From: Sipunculus nudus | Taxonomy: Eukaryota > Annelida > Sipuncula > Golfingiida > Sipunculidae | Direction of reading: 5' to 3' | NCBI GenBank assembly: GCA_026874595.1 | Contig: CM049308.1 | Coordinates: 53,579,624-53,643,623 of the forward strand | DNA length: 64,000 nucleotides | Shown: in pieces, positions 1 to 11,677 of the stretch | Numbering within the stretch: the first letter of the stretch is position 1 | Layout of the letters: each line of letters opens with the position of its first letter | Program-made: the position numbers and the translations under genes | The notes under the pieces: generated by a model | The model's database searches: none | What the model saw: the letters and a program-made list of their open reading frames with translations, nothing else | Told to the model about the DNA's origin: nothing

Positions 1-380
1 TTGGAAATCGTGATATTTAACTGAACAAATACCATCAGTGTGTGAACAAGTTATTTTTCACTTTACATCAATAGAATTCCTACTTAGATATATATATATA
101 TTCATTCATGAGCCTTTTATATCGAGAAAGCGTTGATTCTGTTTAACACCAGGTGGCGCTACCTTTCTGCAGGTGTAGTTGGGATGATATTTTTCTAAAA
201 GAGGAAACAGGGTGGACACATTTTGTATCAATTTTAAGTGCGTTTAGTGTTATGTGTTGATTGCTGAAGTCAGGACAGGCATGATACTCAATTATCACTT
301 TCATTGGATAGCAAAACCGGTGGCTTTGGAAATACATACTGCACTTTAAGCTCGTTTTCACAGTTTGTGTTTAACACACA
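1..380. other. Unassigned flank
   Basis: AT-rich sequence with a short TA run. I see no gene and no recognisable repeat. Confidence 0.4.
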
Positions 381-384
381 CGCA

Positions 385-927
385 TACACACACACGGATC
401 CGAACAGATTTGTTCGGTTTCGGGATATGTTGCAGTGTATCAGAGATACAGATGTATATTATAATTTGTCAGTGGGGGGGGGGGGGGGGGGAGGGCTACT
501 GATCATGTAACGAAAAAGACTAATTACACACATACACATACACACGGGTCCGGACAGACGTCTTCGGTTTCGGGCTATTGTTGGAGTTTATCAGAGACAT
601 AATTTATCGGTGAAGGAAGGGGTGGTGGTGGGGGGGGGGGTGGCTACTAATCATGTAGAGAAAAAGACTGATCACACACACACATTCACACTAACACGGA
701 TCCAGACAGATGTGTTCGGTTTCGGCCTATTCTTGGAGTTAAACAGAGACATATTATAATTTATCGGTGATGGGGGGGGGGGGGCACTGAACGTGTAGAG
801 AAAAAGACTGATCACACACACACATACATACCAAAACGGACAGACGTGTTCGGAATCTGGGACTCGGGGTATTATAGAAATGTTACAGAAGCAATTATAT
901 TTTGTCGTTGAGGGGGATCCACTGGTC

Positions 928-1001
<74 letters not shown>

Positions 1002-1025
1002 CACACACACATGCACACTCGCACA
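385..1025. repeat. Tandem repeat, four units of about 150 bp
   Basis: Units begin near 393, 543, 695 and 835 with CACGGRTCCGRACAGA and TGTTCGGTTTCGGG, followed by a poly-G run and a GATCATGTA/AAAAGACT block. The last unit ends in a (TA)n tract of about 67 bp (931-997). The (CA)n and (G)n tracts expand differently between units. Confidence 0.85.
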
Positions 1026-1128
1026 CATCGAATGAATCTACAGCAGATTGCTTACTTATAAACTTGGGCTTAAACTCTCACATAACCCTCGAATAAAATG
1101 CAATAATACAGAAATAATGCTCAGAAAG

Positions 1129-1134
1129 TTTATT
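1129..1134 (-). terminator. Gene A poly(A) signal
   Basis: AATAAA on the minus strand, about 310 bp after the stop codon. Surrounding bases (GAAA before, TTTCTGAAA after on the plus strand) match the equivalent sites of genes B and C, which supports a real 3' end. Confidence 0.6.
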
Positions 1135-1442
1135 ATGTTTCTGAAAAAAGCAGACGGATCACTATATACAGTATACATAGTTCTGTGATGCCTCTTAACA
1201 AACATCACGTGTAATGAAAAAGCTAAATAACGTACGTTTCTATAACCTTGGTTGTTGATTAGTGTATGCTTACAATTAAGTACAAAAATAGCTCCTCTGG
1301 CTTAAGGATAAATATCTTTATCCTACCCCCTCCCCTTTCATGATATGACAAGTCCATAAAGAAACCGCGGCTATTAAATGAGGTACTAATAAGGTTCGCT
1401 TAGTTCTCTGTTGTCATCAACTTAACGTTACAATAAATGTAT

Positions 1443-2044
1443 TTACTGCTCCGACAAAAGGTCTTCTAAGTCTTCCTCGTTGAAATCTGAAAAATAAAAA
1501 AGAGAAAATGTCACCATATATCTAATAGATTCTGTCTAAAACACCTTATTTACCCTTGACTAGATTTTTACATGACTAACAAATGACCGAGTATTATTAT
1601 CTCTGTGTTATGATCACTCAAAACTGTAACACATCTGGTCTGGTCTTATCATACAGTACTGTGCATGGTTGTCTTTATATTCGCGAAATTACATTTAGCA
1701 CTTGCCATTATCCCGTGGGTTTCCATTTACTCGCCATCCAGAGACTTTTAAAGGGTATTATTTCAACGCCAGGAGAACACAGACGGGACTTGCATTATTC
1801 ACAGGAATTGGGAAAACATCTATGACATTTATAATATCAGTGTTCGATTTAAAGAGAACATGAAATATGTGTAATTCTTTATAGATTTATTATCCAACTC
1901 TTGCCTTTAAACATTTTGTGTTTCACGCACTGTACAAAGGACTATTCACCCAAGCTGATTGGATGTCGTCTTCCCTCGCGAACATAAAGTCAACCACAGT
2001 ATATAAAACGGTTCACTTCTCCTAATCTCCTAGTGTAGGAATAC

Positions 2045-2135
<91 letters not shown>

Positions 2136-4241
2136 GAGCCTTTCTGTTTTAATTTTTATACATCTGTAACTTACCAATTAAGAACAAATTGTACTTTATT
2201 TATTACAGGCATTTTATGTAGAACAATTAAATACAACTTCTTGTTTCAATTCACTCGTCCCTCGTATCACAAAGAAATAAATTATGCATGCCTTACAGAG
2301 AATTTTTTTTTAGATTTTATATCCTTCTGCAGAATCAAATTTAATAATAAAAATACTACTCACCAAATCCCGAGTCGTCAAACTCAGGGACATCGTTATT
2401 TGTGATGAATGGGGCAGCGTCGAATTCATTGGAGTCCAGTTTGCCATCGGCTGTAAATGATCCAAAATACAATAAGGATGATCGTCTCTTCACTGCGATT
2501 CACATATATAAGACTTAATGGTTTTACAGTAAAGCGTAGATAAGTTAAAGTCACCTGAAGAAATCCCCTTGATGACCTTCATCTACACCAAACACTGAAG
2601 GTGTCAGTGTAATCATAAATATCATTCATGGGAGCTGTCGTCGTTCGTTCTAACATAGTTCGGTATTTCGTGAGACATGTTTATGTTTAGTTTATATGAG
2701 TTGGAGTATTACAAACAATGATTCTTAAGAATATCATTCTCTGCATTAGTACATTTTTATCTTTCTTTAGCGAATTCAAATTTGAACTTATAACTAGCTA
2801 TACAGAATGAAACAGGGTGGTTGTATGTTTGAATGGTTTATAATAAATAAAAAATCATATTTTACTAATTTTGCTACTAAAATTTTATTTAAACAACTTA
2901 TTTCCTTTTTTTTAAATTAGAATTTGTCACCTAAGGTGTGTCAAACCTACAGTTGTCATCGGCGAGGTCAAAGGCCGGAGCGCTTTTGTCCTTGTCTGAC
3001 TCGATGGCCTTAGCGAACTCCTCCAGACTGATGTGGCCGCTCTTGTCACTGTCGTACTCCGCGAAGTTGGCTGGGAATGGCTTGGAGTTCTGAAGATGGG
3101 ATTAAGTTTCAGTTGAGTGAGATTTAAATTGCAATAAAAGAACAATGTTGACATGGTTTGGAGTTCTGAAGGAAAATTACAATTGGTTCAATGACAGGAT
3201 GTGGAAAAATACGAGTATATGCTTAAAAAATTGAGGATTTAGAGGGGGCGCACCTTCTTTTTCGATTAAACAAAAAAATGGGAAATAGAATATTTTATGA
3301 TTTTATACCCCAAAAAAATGCCGGAATTTTAGTCTGGTGCCATTTTTATGTATAGTTCTTTTTGTCCTTATGTATGAAGTAAATTTGTTCTTGCAACACA
3401 GTTATTGCCTGTGCCTGGGTGTTAAGCCGTCCCTTCTCCCTTTTTAAAATACTGTGTCCGCCTCTGGATCGTGACATTACATTGCTAATTATAATTACTA
3501 CAAAAAACAGCCTTCAGTTCACCTGTGCCGCTGTGCGCTATTAATATAACAAAATTATATTTCGTTAATGGAAACACCTGTAGGGTAATATGTTAATGTT
3601 AAATGAAATGTTTAAAAGTTATGTCGTAAAGATCTTAATATATAAAGACTACAGAAAATTTCTTAATATCACATTTAAATAACTCATTGTTTTTAAAGTA
3701 TTGCATGAACTAGATTTTCATATGACAACCAAGTGACATACTGTTACTTAGGTGCTTAAAACAGCGAACCTTTTTTTTTATTTTTTAAATTAATTTTCCA
3801 ATTTTACAAAATCACATGAAAATGAGTGAGAAGTTCGAAAATATATATACCATCCAAAAGATCACGGTATAACCGGTGTGAAAAAATGTATACTTTATAG
3901 GGTCTGATATGAAGATAAACCACTTTTGGATTGATTTAAGGTATAGGGTTTTTTTGACGCAAAATGTTATTATTACATCGCAAACATGTTACCTGGAATT
4001 CAACATCTCTTTTGCCGACCCTGGAGCAGATTTTACCGCAGACTGGGCTGCAGAAGCCGGGCATGTGACACACCCTTCTGCAGGCAAAGGGACAAACGAT
4101 GGGAGCGACACGCCGGATGGCGCGACCCACCCGCCGGAAGAAGCGTCTACCACGGAAGCGCAACCTCCAAGCCTCGCTGTCGTCCACGTAAAGTGACGCC
4201 ACAAGCAGGACGGTCACCAGGCAAACTATGCTCAGCTTCAT
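1443..4241 (-). CDS. Gene A: secreted Arg-rich six-Cys peptide with EF-hand propiece
   Basis: Four coding exons: 4241-3993, 3089-2951, 2450-2364 and 1486-1443 (stop TAA), 172 residues in all. Splice phases are 0, 1, 1, and the same boundaries recur in genes B and C. Residues 1-24 are a signal peptide ending SEA. Residues 25-75 hold 14 Arg/Lys and no acidic residue, with six Cys at 50, 54, 58, 64, 68 and 72 (spacing 3-3-5-3-3). Gly76-Lys77-Arg78 is a typical amidation/dibasic processing site. The rest is strongly acidic, with two canonical EF-hand loops at about 96-107 (DSDKSGHISLEE) and 127-138 (DDNSDGKLDSNE), and a tail rich in Asp, Glu and Leu. The likely product is a secreted, amidated cationic antimicrobial-type peptide cleaved from a calcium-binding anionic propiece. 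I do not recognise the family. Antimicrobial action is inferred from composition. Confidence 0.85.
2051..2134. repeat. (TA)n then (CATA)n microsatellite in gene A intron
   Basis: About 50 bp of pure TA followed by CATACATA repeats, within the last intron of gene A. Confidence 0.9.
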
Positions 4242-4885
4242 TCTGGGAATGTTGAAGTATATACCGTTCAGTAGCAGATCTGAAATAAAGACAAACTTGA
4301 ACATAAGTATATCGCATTTAACAGAATTGAAAAACAAATATATTTGAAATATATTCAAATGGGGGTTTGCATGCTAGTGAACTAAACAATTACGGGCTGG
4401 TCTTTCCCCATGTTTCGTCTTCGCCTTTTCAAGTAAAGATTAAAATCCTTGGCGCTCCAATGCAGAATTATTTGCGCATAAGCATGTAAATATGCTTCAA
4501 AACCGTAGTATATATATGCCAATATATATCCCCAAAAAGACACTGGACTGAAGTACCTTTTATATTAGTTTAATCATGTAGACTTTATAATTCATCTGAA
4601 TAGCGGTTAAATCTGACTGACTTCATAAAAAGCGCGTTTTTTAATGATTATTTTCATGGTATTGAAAAGTTTGCTTATCGCATAACCAAAACAGGATATA
4701 ACTGGTGTGTTAACCCTTAAACAGATGTCAAGCCACTAATAATGCACTCTGCATTTGTCCGTTGATATAAATGAACAATACGTTTATATATTCCGACTGC
4801 ATGGCTACGATATATTACACGATATCTTTTTAACTTTTCCCCTGGGCGCAGTGGGCAGGTACATGATCACTCTGAAAGCATATAG

Positions 4886-7292
4886 CAGTGCTGCCATTTT
4901 ATACTTTTTTAAAAGTATTATACTTTTTTTTCTGAAAAGCTACTTTTTATACTTTTTTTATACTTTTTTCAGGTGTTAAATTTTTTTTATACTTTTTTTT
5001 AGCTCAGCTGACTATAAGTCATCAAATATAAAATTGGTACCTTAAATTTTGCCCACGTTTTTTTATTGTAAGAACATTTGATTTACTTTTCACAGTTGGT
5101 ATATATATAGATTTAATCTGTTAAATTCTGAAATATGAAAATAAAAGCTTAAAAATCATTCTAGTTATTGAAATTTTTCTGAGGCTCTAATGTGTTTACA
5201 TTTTGAACCTCCAGACCAGCCATGTCTGGTCCCTACAGCCTTGTCTGGGTAAATGTATTAGTGATGCAACACTGCTTTTACAAATGTAGAATCACATGTG
5301 GCAACCCTGCCCTGCCCCCCCCCCCCCAACCAGATATGTTGCATTACTAACTTTTTTTTTAACCGATTGCTGTTTTTGATCCAATGTATACAACTTTTCC
5401 AATCCTGAATCAAGTGTTATTTTCAGATATATATTATTTTGCAAATTTAAAAAATATATTTTAAGAAAAAATAAATACATCTGTGTTTCTATTAAAAACT
5501 GTTTTCATACTTCAGGACTTAATATCAAAACCACTCATCTGGTTTTCTTCATATTTACTATAAATATTCCTCTATATAATTCCTGTGTACATTCCAGAAA
5601 TTAAGTCTGTATTATATAATTTAAAAAAGTGAAGTTATGGGCCCAAACATAATGCACCTTGTAAAAAATCAGGAAATATATTTATTCACTTAACAAAAGA
5701 ATTGCTGATGCTAGAGACTTTTTTCAGGGATATTACTTCATTTAATCAAGATTCAATTGTATACCAAAATTATATCTGAATTTTGCAATATTTTTAAGTT
5801 ATTAGCATAAATATAAAATCAGTACCTTAAATTTTGGCCACGGCACATTTTTTCCCTGTAAATACTGTGTATTTCATTTTTCACAGCATGTACACATAAA
5901 GATTTAATCTGTTAAAATCTGAAATTTGAAAATAAAAGCTGCAAAATTAGGCTATAGTTATTGAATTTTTTTTTGGAGGCTCTTGTTGTATTCCCATACA
6001 TTTTCAAGCATTCCACTTTGGTCACTGTAGATCATTCAGTGCAGCTCTCTATGCTCCCCAGGTTGTTGTTATGTAATCCCATCACTTGGGCAAGCCCTTT
6101 TTCTTGTTGAGCTTGATCAGGCTGTTTGCAGTTAATACCACAGGGAGCCTTTCTCTCTCCCCCCCCCCCCCCCCCCACCCCATTCTGTTGACAGACCTGT
6201 ACTATAAACAAGATGAATCTTATAATTTCACATTTTATTCGGCTAGGAGCAGTTACAACAGAGACCGCTCCCCCCACCTACCCCTTCAATACACAGTATT
6301 AATAAACAAGAGGCAGCTTATAATTTTAATGTTAAATAAATTCTTTTTGTTGAGACTTGGAAAATTTTGATTTTTTAAAAGAAAAAAAGGTTCAGGAATT
6401 TAATTCTTATTTTCAAATTTGATAAAATATTAGGATTTAATGTAAGTGCTAACTGACAAGATTTAAGAAGATATTAATACTTTGTAGCATTTCATTCTTA
6501 TCTCTTAAAATTGGCCTAGGTGTGAATAACACTGTTAAATCAGGAATATTGGTCAAACTTTAGGATTGATTTATTACTAATATGGCCATATAATTAACTT
6601 TTGAAAACTTAATTCCCTTCACACACTATTTGTTTATGAAATGTAACTTTTAAATAACACTTACCGTAGGCCCATTTTTTCCCTTGGTGTATCACTAAAT
6701 GGTTTCAGGCCAAAGGTTTCATTTATTGTGCATATGCTTTAGCTCATGTCCATTATTCTATAATTTACAGAGTTTCATTTTAGCAGGGCCATTTTCTCTA
6801 AGCTTTCAAATGGTAATAAATATACATGAAAAACCAAAAGAAATAAAAATATTTTCAGTTACTAATATTTTCCAAAATTCAGCTGAGCGATGTGACCCAT
6901 GGGTCCCTTGTTTAACAAAATAGCATGGTGAGATTGGGCTACCCAGTGGTATATCTAAAGATTAAAAGAGTTAAAATGAGATCTGACAATGTGCTTTCCC
7001 AGTGTCTTTGCAGGAATGTGTGTTCCCTGTTGTGTGGAGTTTATGCTGAGCTGTTCATGGCTTACTGACAAAATTCCAGGTGCTGAAATGTCAGAAACTG
7101 GAGGCTCAACAAGAATAACTCCACACAACACTGTACACATAATTTCGAAAAAAAAAATCAAGGTAACAAATGCTTGCATATCAGGTAAGTTGTCGTGAAT
7201 TTATACTTTTTTTATACTTTTTTTAAACAATTTTGATACTTTTTTTGGTAACGAATGATACTTTTTTTTATAAATCTAGAGTGGCAGCACTG
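4886..7292. mobile_element. 2.4-kb hAT-like non-autonomous element in gene A intron 1
   Basis: Ends are CAGTGCTGCCA and its exact complement TGGCAGCACTG. They are flanked by a perfect 6-bp direct repeat, ATATAG, at 4880-4885 and 7293-7298. Both arms carry TATACTTTTTTT arrays. No transposase frame is visible. A 6-bp duplication with CA-starting termini fits the hAT6-type group (inference). Interior sequence from about 5640 to 5800 recurs inverted at about 62.0-62.2 kb, so the interior is a patchwork of older repeats. Confidence 0.75.
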
Positions 7293-8275
7293 ATATAGAA
7301 CTTCGCATATTGAGCCACCAAGCAATTAGTGACCATAAGCAGGCTAAGTTTCTTTTATTTTCTTAATGTTATAACAAATGCATATCATTGATAAATAAAT
7401 GTCTGCAGATTTGATTAAAAATAAAACTACCTCTATATTTCCATCTATTTAATGACTCACGGGGGTCTAAATACAAATATTCTATTTCACATATAAGTAG
7501 CAAATTGTAAAATGTCATGCTTTTTCATACAAGTTTAAAATAGGAGTAACTGAAAATGTTGTACCCACCCTAACTAAGAAGACATAAAAAAGGTATATTC
7601 TGAACAAATTAAATACTGTAACAGTTTGGAAGTGTGAATATCACGTGAAATCTGCTGGGTGAATTAACTAGTATTTGTACTGCTCCAATTAAATATAAAT
7701 GTCAATTTCGCTTCATTTTGTTCTTACGCGAACATATTAAACATTGAACATCTAATGCTGACTACACTTTTTCGTTAAGCGAAAGAGTCCGTTTGACCTA
7801 TCATATCACAGCGCATTGAAACATATGTATGATTGCGCTTTATAAATGAATAAATCATCATGATAAATAATTCATATAATTACAACTAAAATACAAATAT
7901 TTTGTTTGAGATGATTAATGAACCGCTAGAGAACCCCTTATTTGTTAAAAAAATTAATCTGTACTGGACAGAATATTTGGATAAAATCTCAAAATTGAAT
8001 GAGCAAGTTTTTTCATTCATTATTTTAAAATATTATACACCAACTGGATAAAGTTCCAGTTTGAAAAAGCCTGAGATTTACAAAAAAAAAAGTGAAAACT
8101 TTATTGTCAGCGTATAATGGATTATAAATAAATTAGTTAAATGCAAAATTGATCATCTATATTCAAACATTATAAATCCCATAACTGCGTAAAATTAGAG
8201 AAAATGAGTAAATAAAGAAAAGTGTCAAACAATTAAAACATTGATTGCCTAATGAAAGAAATTTGATTCACATAC

Positions 8276-8312
8276 CTTGAACTCTTCCTTTGTGTCCTGT
8301 GGGGCGGGTGTG
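8276..8312 (-). other. Gene A non-coding first exon (5' UTR)
   Basis: A short exon ending TTCAAG|GTATGTG at 8276. The 5' end (about 8312) is placed roughly 30 bp below the TATA box. It shares the GGGCGGG(G)TGTG block and the donor context with genes B and C. The next exon begins at 4279 after a TTTATTTCAG acceptor, and 4279-4242 is 5' UTR before the ATG. The intron is about 4.0 kb and contains a 2.4-kb transposon. Confidence 0.7.
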
Positions 8313-8337
8313 CTTAGATGAGGTTGACCTATGCCCG

Positions 8338-8424
8338 TTTTATAGCCTGTGCTGACCAACAGACCTGTCCATAGCCGGTCGGGGTTGATCAGTATCGCTG
8401 GACACGGTCAGAGCCTTCCGGGAA
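8338..8424 (-). promoter_or_regulatory. Gene A core promoter: TATA box plus TTCCGGGAA palindrome
   Basis: Read on the minus strand, TATAAAA lies at 8344-8338. The perfect palindrome TTCCGGGAA (STAT/GAS-type half-site spacing) lies at 8416-8424. The equivalent palindrome in genes B and C sits at the same 72-bp distance from the TATA box. Factor identity is inferred from the motif only. Confidence 0.65.
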
Positions 8425-8607
8425 ACTCATAGAAAGATCCTTTTGAAAACATAATAATGTTTATTGTTTATCAGACAATGATAGCTTGATGGACGTTAAG
8501 TTCTTATCTCATGTTATCGACACTGCGCGTGAAGACTTTGTCTTATATGTCCGGATATATCTGCATGTAAATCCTGTACCTGCTTGGATTAACAGAGGGA
8601 TGAGTAT

Positions 8608-8753
8608 TTGTTATCTGCATTCTGCGAATCGTGCGTGGGTTGTCATCAGCTCTGGAGCCCCGGGGATGCATATCAGAACAGGTCATCTGTCAGTCAAGTT
8701 TCTCGGTCCCTTTATATCCGGATTTCTCTCTCTCTCTCTCTCTCTCTCTTGAT
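8608..8753 (+). repeat. Dispersed CT-tailed repeat upstream of gene A
   Basis: Block CTCTGGAGCCCCGGG followed by (CT)n. Related copies lie upstream of gene C (25790-25938), three times at 20454-20607, 20701-20799 and 20870-20977, and degraded at 27365-27487. They share 'ATCAGCTCTG' and 'CCGGA' before the CT run. Confidence 0.7.
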
Positions 8754-8759
8754 TAAATA

Positions 8760-9066
8760 TTTGTGTGGGATGAAGTTATTTGAAGAAAACCGACGTTATG
8801 ATATGATTTGTAAAAAAAATTATACTAACAAGGAACATAGACCAGTGAAATAGCCTTTCTGATATATAAATATGTATGACTAAGCATATATCTGTATTTT
8901 TGTATGCATGTACTCAGCATTAGACGAATATTCCAGACACGGTAATACAATGACGAAAAGAATTTTATGTGAATATTGTTTAAAAATCAGCTAAGTATTT
9001 AGTGCTCTTAACTGAATACACTTTTAACATATTAGATATTGCAATTTTCATTTGTGCTAGATGGAA

Positions 9067-9144
<78 letters not shown>

Positions 9145-10331
9145 ATTAAGAGTTTTAAGTGTCCTTGGGGGTTTAGATTCAGCTATTCTGCTACTTTTTT
9201 ATTATTATTTACGTGATTTCTGACTTACTTTGGATACATTTTAATGAACTTTACAGGCACATGTCATTCTTTCTAAGAATGTTCTTACTACGCCTCTGTG
9301 ACAGATGTATGCACATATTACAAACATTTAAATATATACAAAACGAACATCGAGCAAAATCCTGTGTACCATGGTTTTCCTGCATCAAGCTCAAATCTTA
9401 AGGTTCAAGGGATTATGTTCAGTTAATAGAAGAAAAATATCTGAGTATAGGCCCATTTAAGGTAAAGAAATCTCCACTCAGTCATTCTCTAGAATCAATA
9501 AACTCTCTGCTTTACTCATATAGACTAGTAAGCCCCGCTGTTAAAGAAATTTTAAAATTGCCGGGTTTAAAAAAATTAGCCATATTATAGAATATTAATT
9601 ATAGTAAAAAATATCATTATCCAATAAAACTGTTTCACACGGAACTTGCGTAGATTGTTTTATTTAGGTTCAGAATTGAAGACACCTGCGCAAGTGCTGG
9701 CGGAAAATATAAAGACCGCAGAATTAGTCTAAACTGACACATTACGATGTCACTAGCATGGAGGACTCCTTAAAAGTCCGGTCAAAGCTATTATTTACAA
9801 ACCAAATTTCACTCCTCACTGAATTAAAGGTATTAACCAAGATAAGATTTATTTATTCGTTTTAACATTCTGAGGATAATTGTAATATTCTATTACTCTA
9901 GGGCAACGTGGCTCCCGCATTAAATTTTGTTTTAATTTGCAAATATATACAGACCATGATGAAGTTCGTCAATGTATTGTGGGTAATTTTTGTGATTAAA
10001 GTGCTATAGTATTAATTTAAATATACTCACTGTTTGCCTTCTTCTGAATTACAATCTACGTTATATTACATTATAATAATTATCATAATATTGATACATG
10101 TATATTATAATAACATTATCAATACAAGTATTATATAATATAATATTATATAATTTTTTGCTTATATTACAATAGGGAATACTTATTCTAATACACGTAT
10201 ATATATATTATCCCGCCGGATAGACACGGCTTGGTAACAGGATTCGTAAGACGTCCGCGAGCCCACAAACGAGTATTGCTGTTAGTTGCACTCTCGGAAT
10301 GTAAAATAAGGGCTGGGCATTAGTACTAATG

Positions 10332-10392
<61 letters not shown>

Positions 10393-11230
10393 TATATTTA
10401 TATATATTTTTATTGCCTCCGCCAGTAAGATATGCGTTAATTCGTGTGTCTGTGCATGTGTTTGTTCACTTCGTAACGCACACTATCACGAATGGAATCG
10501 CTTGAAATTTTTAGGGCCTTTTGGGAATTGTCCAGTTAATAATCGATTAGACTTTGTTGTAAATCCGGTACATGATCCGGTGCCAGGAGGAAGATTTACT
10601 AATGCACAGTCACTTGTGTTCGATTGAACCTGGGATTTTAGGCCGAATAAGTGAAAGGCCGAGGATTACATCGATTAGAATGCAGAATTTTAGTTTCTGT
10701 TGCAAACATTTTTCTGGGCGTCTCCCAAAAAATCATATTTCTTTAATGTTTACTTCCCTTTTAGTGTCGGCGGATCCGTGAGACGACTAATAAATGATAA
10801 AATAAAAAATAAACGGCCTAAAATGAATTATAACTCCAGGATGCATTTTAACAATTTTAACTGCAGGAATAACCAATGTAAATATAAAACTTATAAAAGA
10901 AATCATAACACATTTTAAAACACACCTTCGGGAAGAGAGTTAAAACATGTAATCACTTTGATTTATGCCAGTTTCTGTATGTCAGTTTCATAGCGTGTGT
11001 GGGTGTTCGGCGCCGACGTCAGTTGTGTGGAACTATATTAAGGCAATTATTTATCGGTAAGAAGGCGTCACTGTCCATGCAAAAGCAAAGACTGAGTCTA
11101 CATTCTTGTAACGACAAAATCTATAACCATCTTTCTTATAAGTCTTGCATCCTTTCGCACCTGCCTTATTTCCTTGTATAACTCTCACATAATGCTAAAA
11201 TAAAATTCAAGAATACGACCAAAATGCATG
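8760..11230. other. Intergenic A-B: microsatellites and old repeats
   Basis: Contains (TA)n at 9072-9139 and 10334-10390. At 10410-10700 is a dispersed repeat with GCCTCCGCCAGTAAGA, related to sequence near 13.3-13.6, 19.2 and 20.3 kb. Small open frames here have no recognisable content. Confidence 0.5.
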
Positions 11231-11238
11231 GAAAACAG

Positions 11239-11244
11239 TTTATT
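11239..11244 (-). terminator. Gene B poly(A) signal
   Basis: AATAAA on the minus strand in a context homologous to genes A and C (TGCATGGAAAACAG on the plus-strand side). It implies a 3' UTR of about 440 nt that includes the MITE at 11490-11656. Confidence 0.6.
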
Positions 11245-11489
11245 TCTTTTCTGAAAATATGAAGTAGTTATCGTGTCCAGCCACTGAAACTGTGCATGAT
11301 AAAAAAACCAAAGAATTTCACTCTTCACTCTTCGCATCAGTTAGTGTATATATACAATAAAGACAAGAACCAAGGAAACTCCACCTGAAGGGTAAATCTC
11401 CTTGTGCCTTCTTGTGATAAGTCCATAAAGAAACTACGGTATAAAGTGAAAAAATACGGACCACTTCAGTTATCAGTAGACGTAGAATA

Positions 11490-11656
11490 CAGACAAACCT
11501 CGCTTAACGACCACCTCGGTTTAGCGACCACCTCAAAACAACGACCACTTTTAACGGGGTCCCAATTCTTTTTCGGTCTTTATAAAAGTTCTTGCTTAGA
11601 CGACCACCTCGCAAATGCGAGGTCCCGATTGTGGTCGTTAACTTCTAGGTTTACTG
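11490..11656. mobile_element. Pogo/Tigger-like MITE in gene B 3' UTR
   Basis: 167 bp with terminal inverted repeats (CAGACAAACCTCGCTTAACGACC-like left end; right end reads CAGTAAACC on the other strand), flanked by TA on both sides (11488-11489, 11657-11658). The internal ACGACCAC repeats match copies at 14.7 and 36.16 kb. Confidence 0.75.
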
Positions 11657-11677
11657 TATATATAACAATTAGTGTGT

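Noticed and set aside
3936-4358. Long uninterrupted 140-codon frame as the full gene A product
   Set aside because: A perfect donor CAG|GTAACA ends the homologous part in all three copies, and the sequence after it is not conserved between A, B and C.
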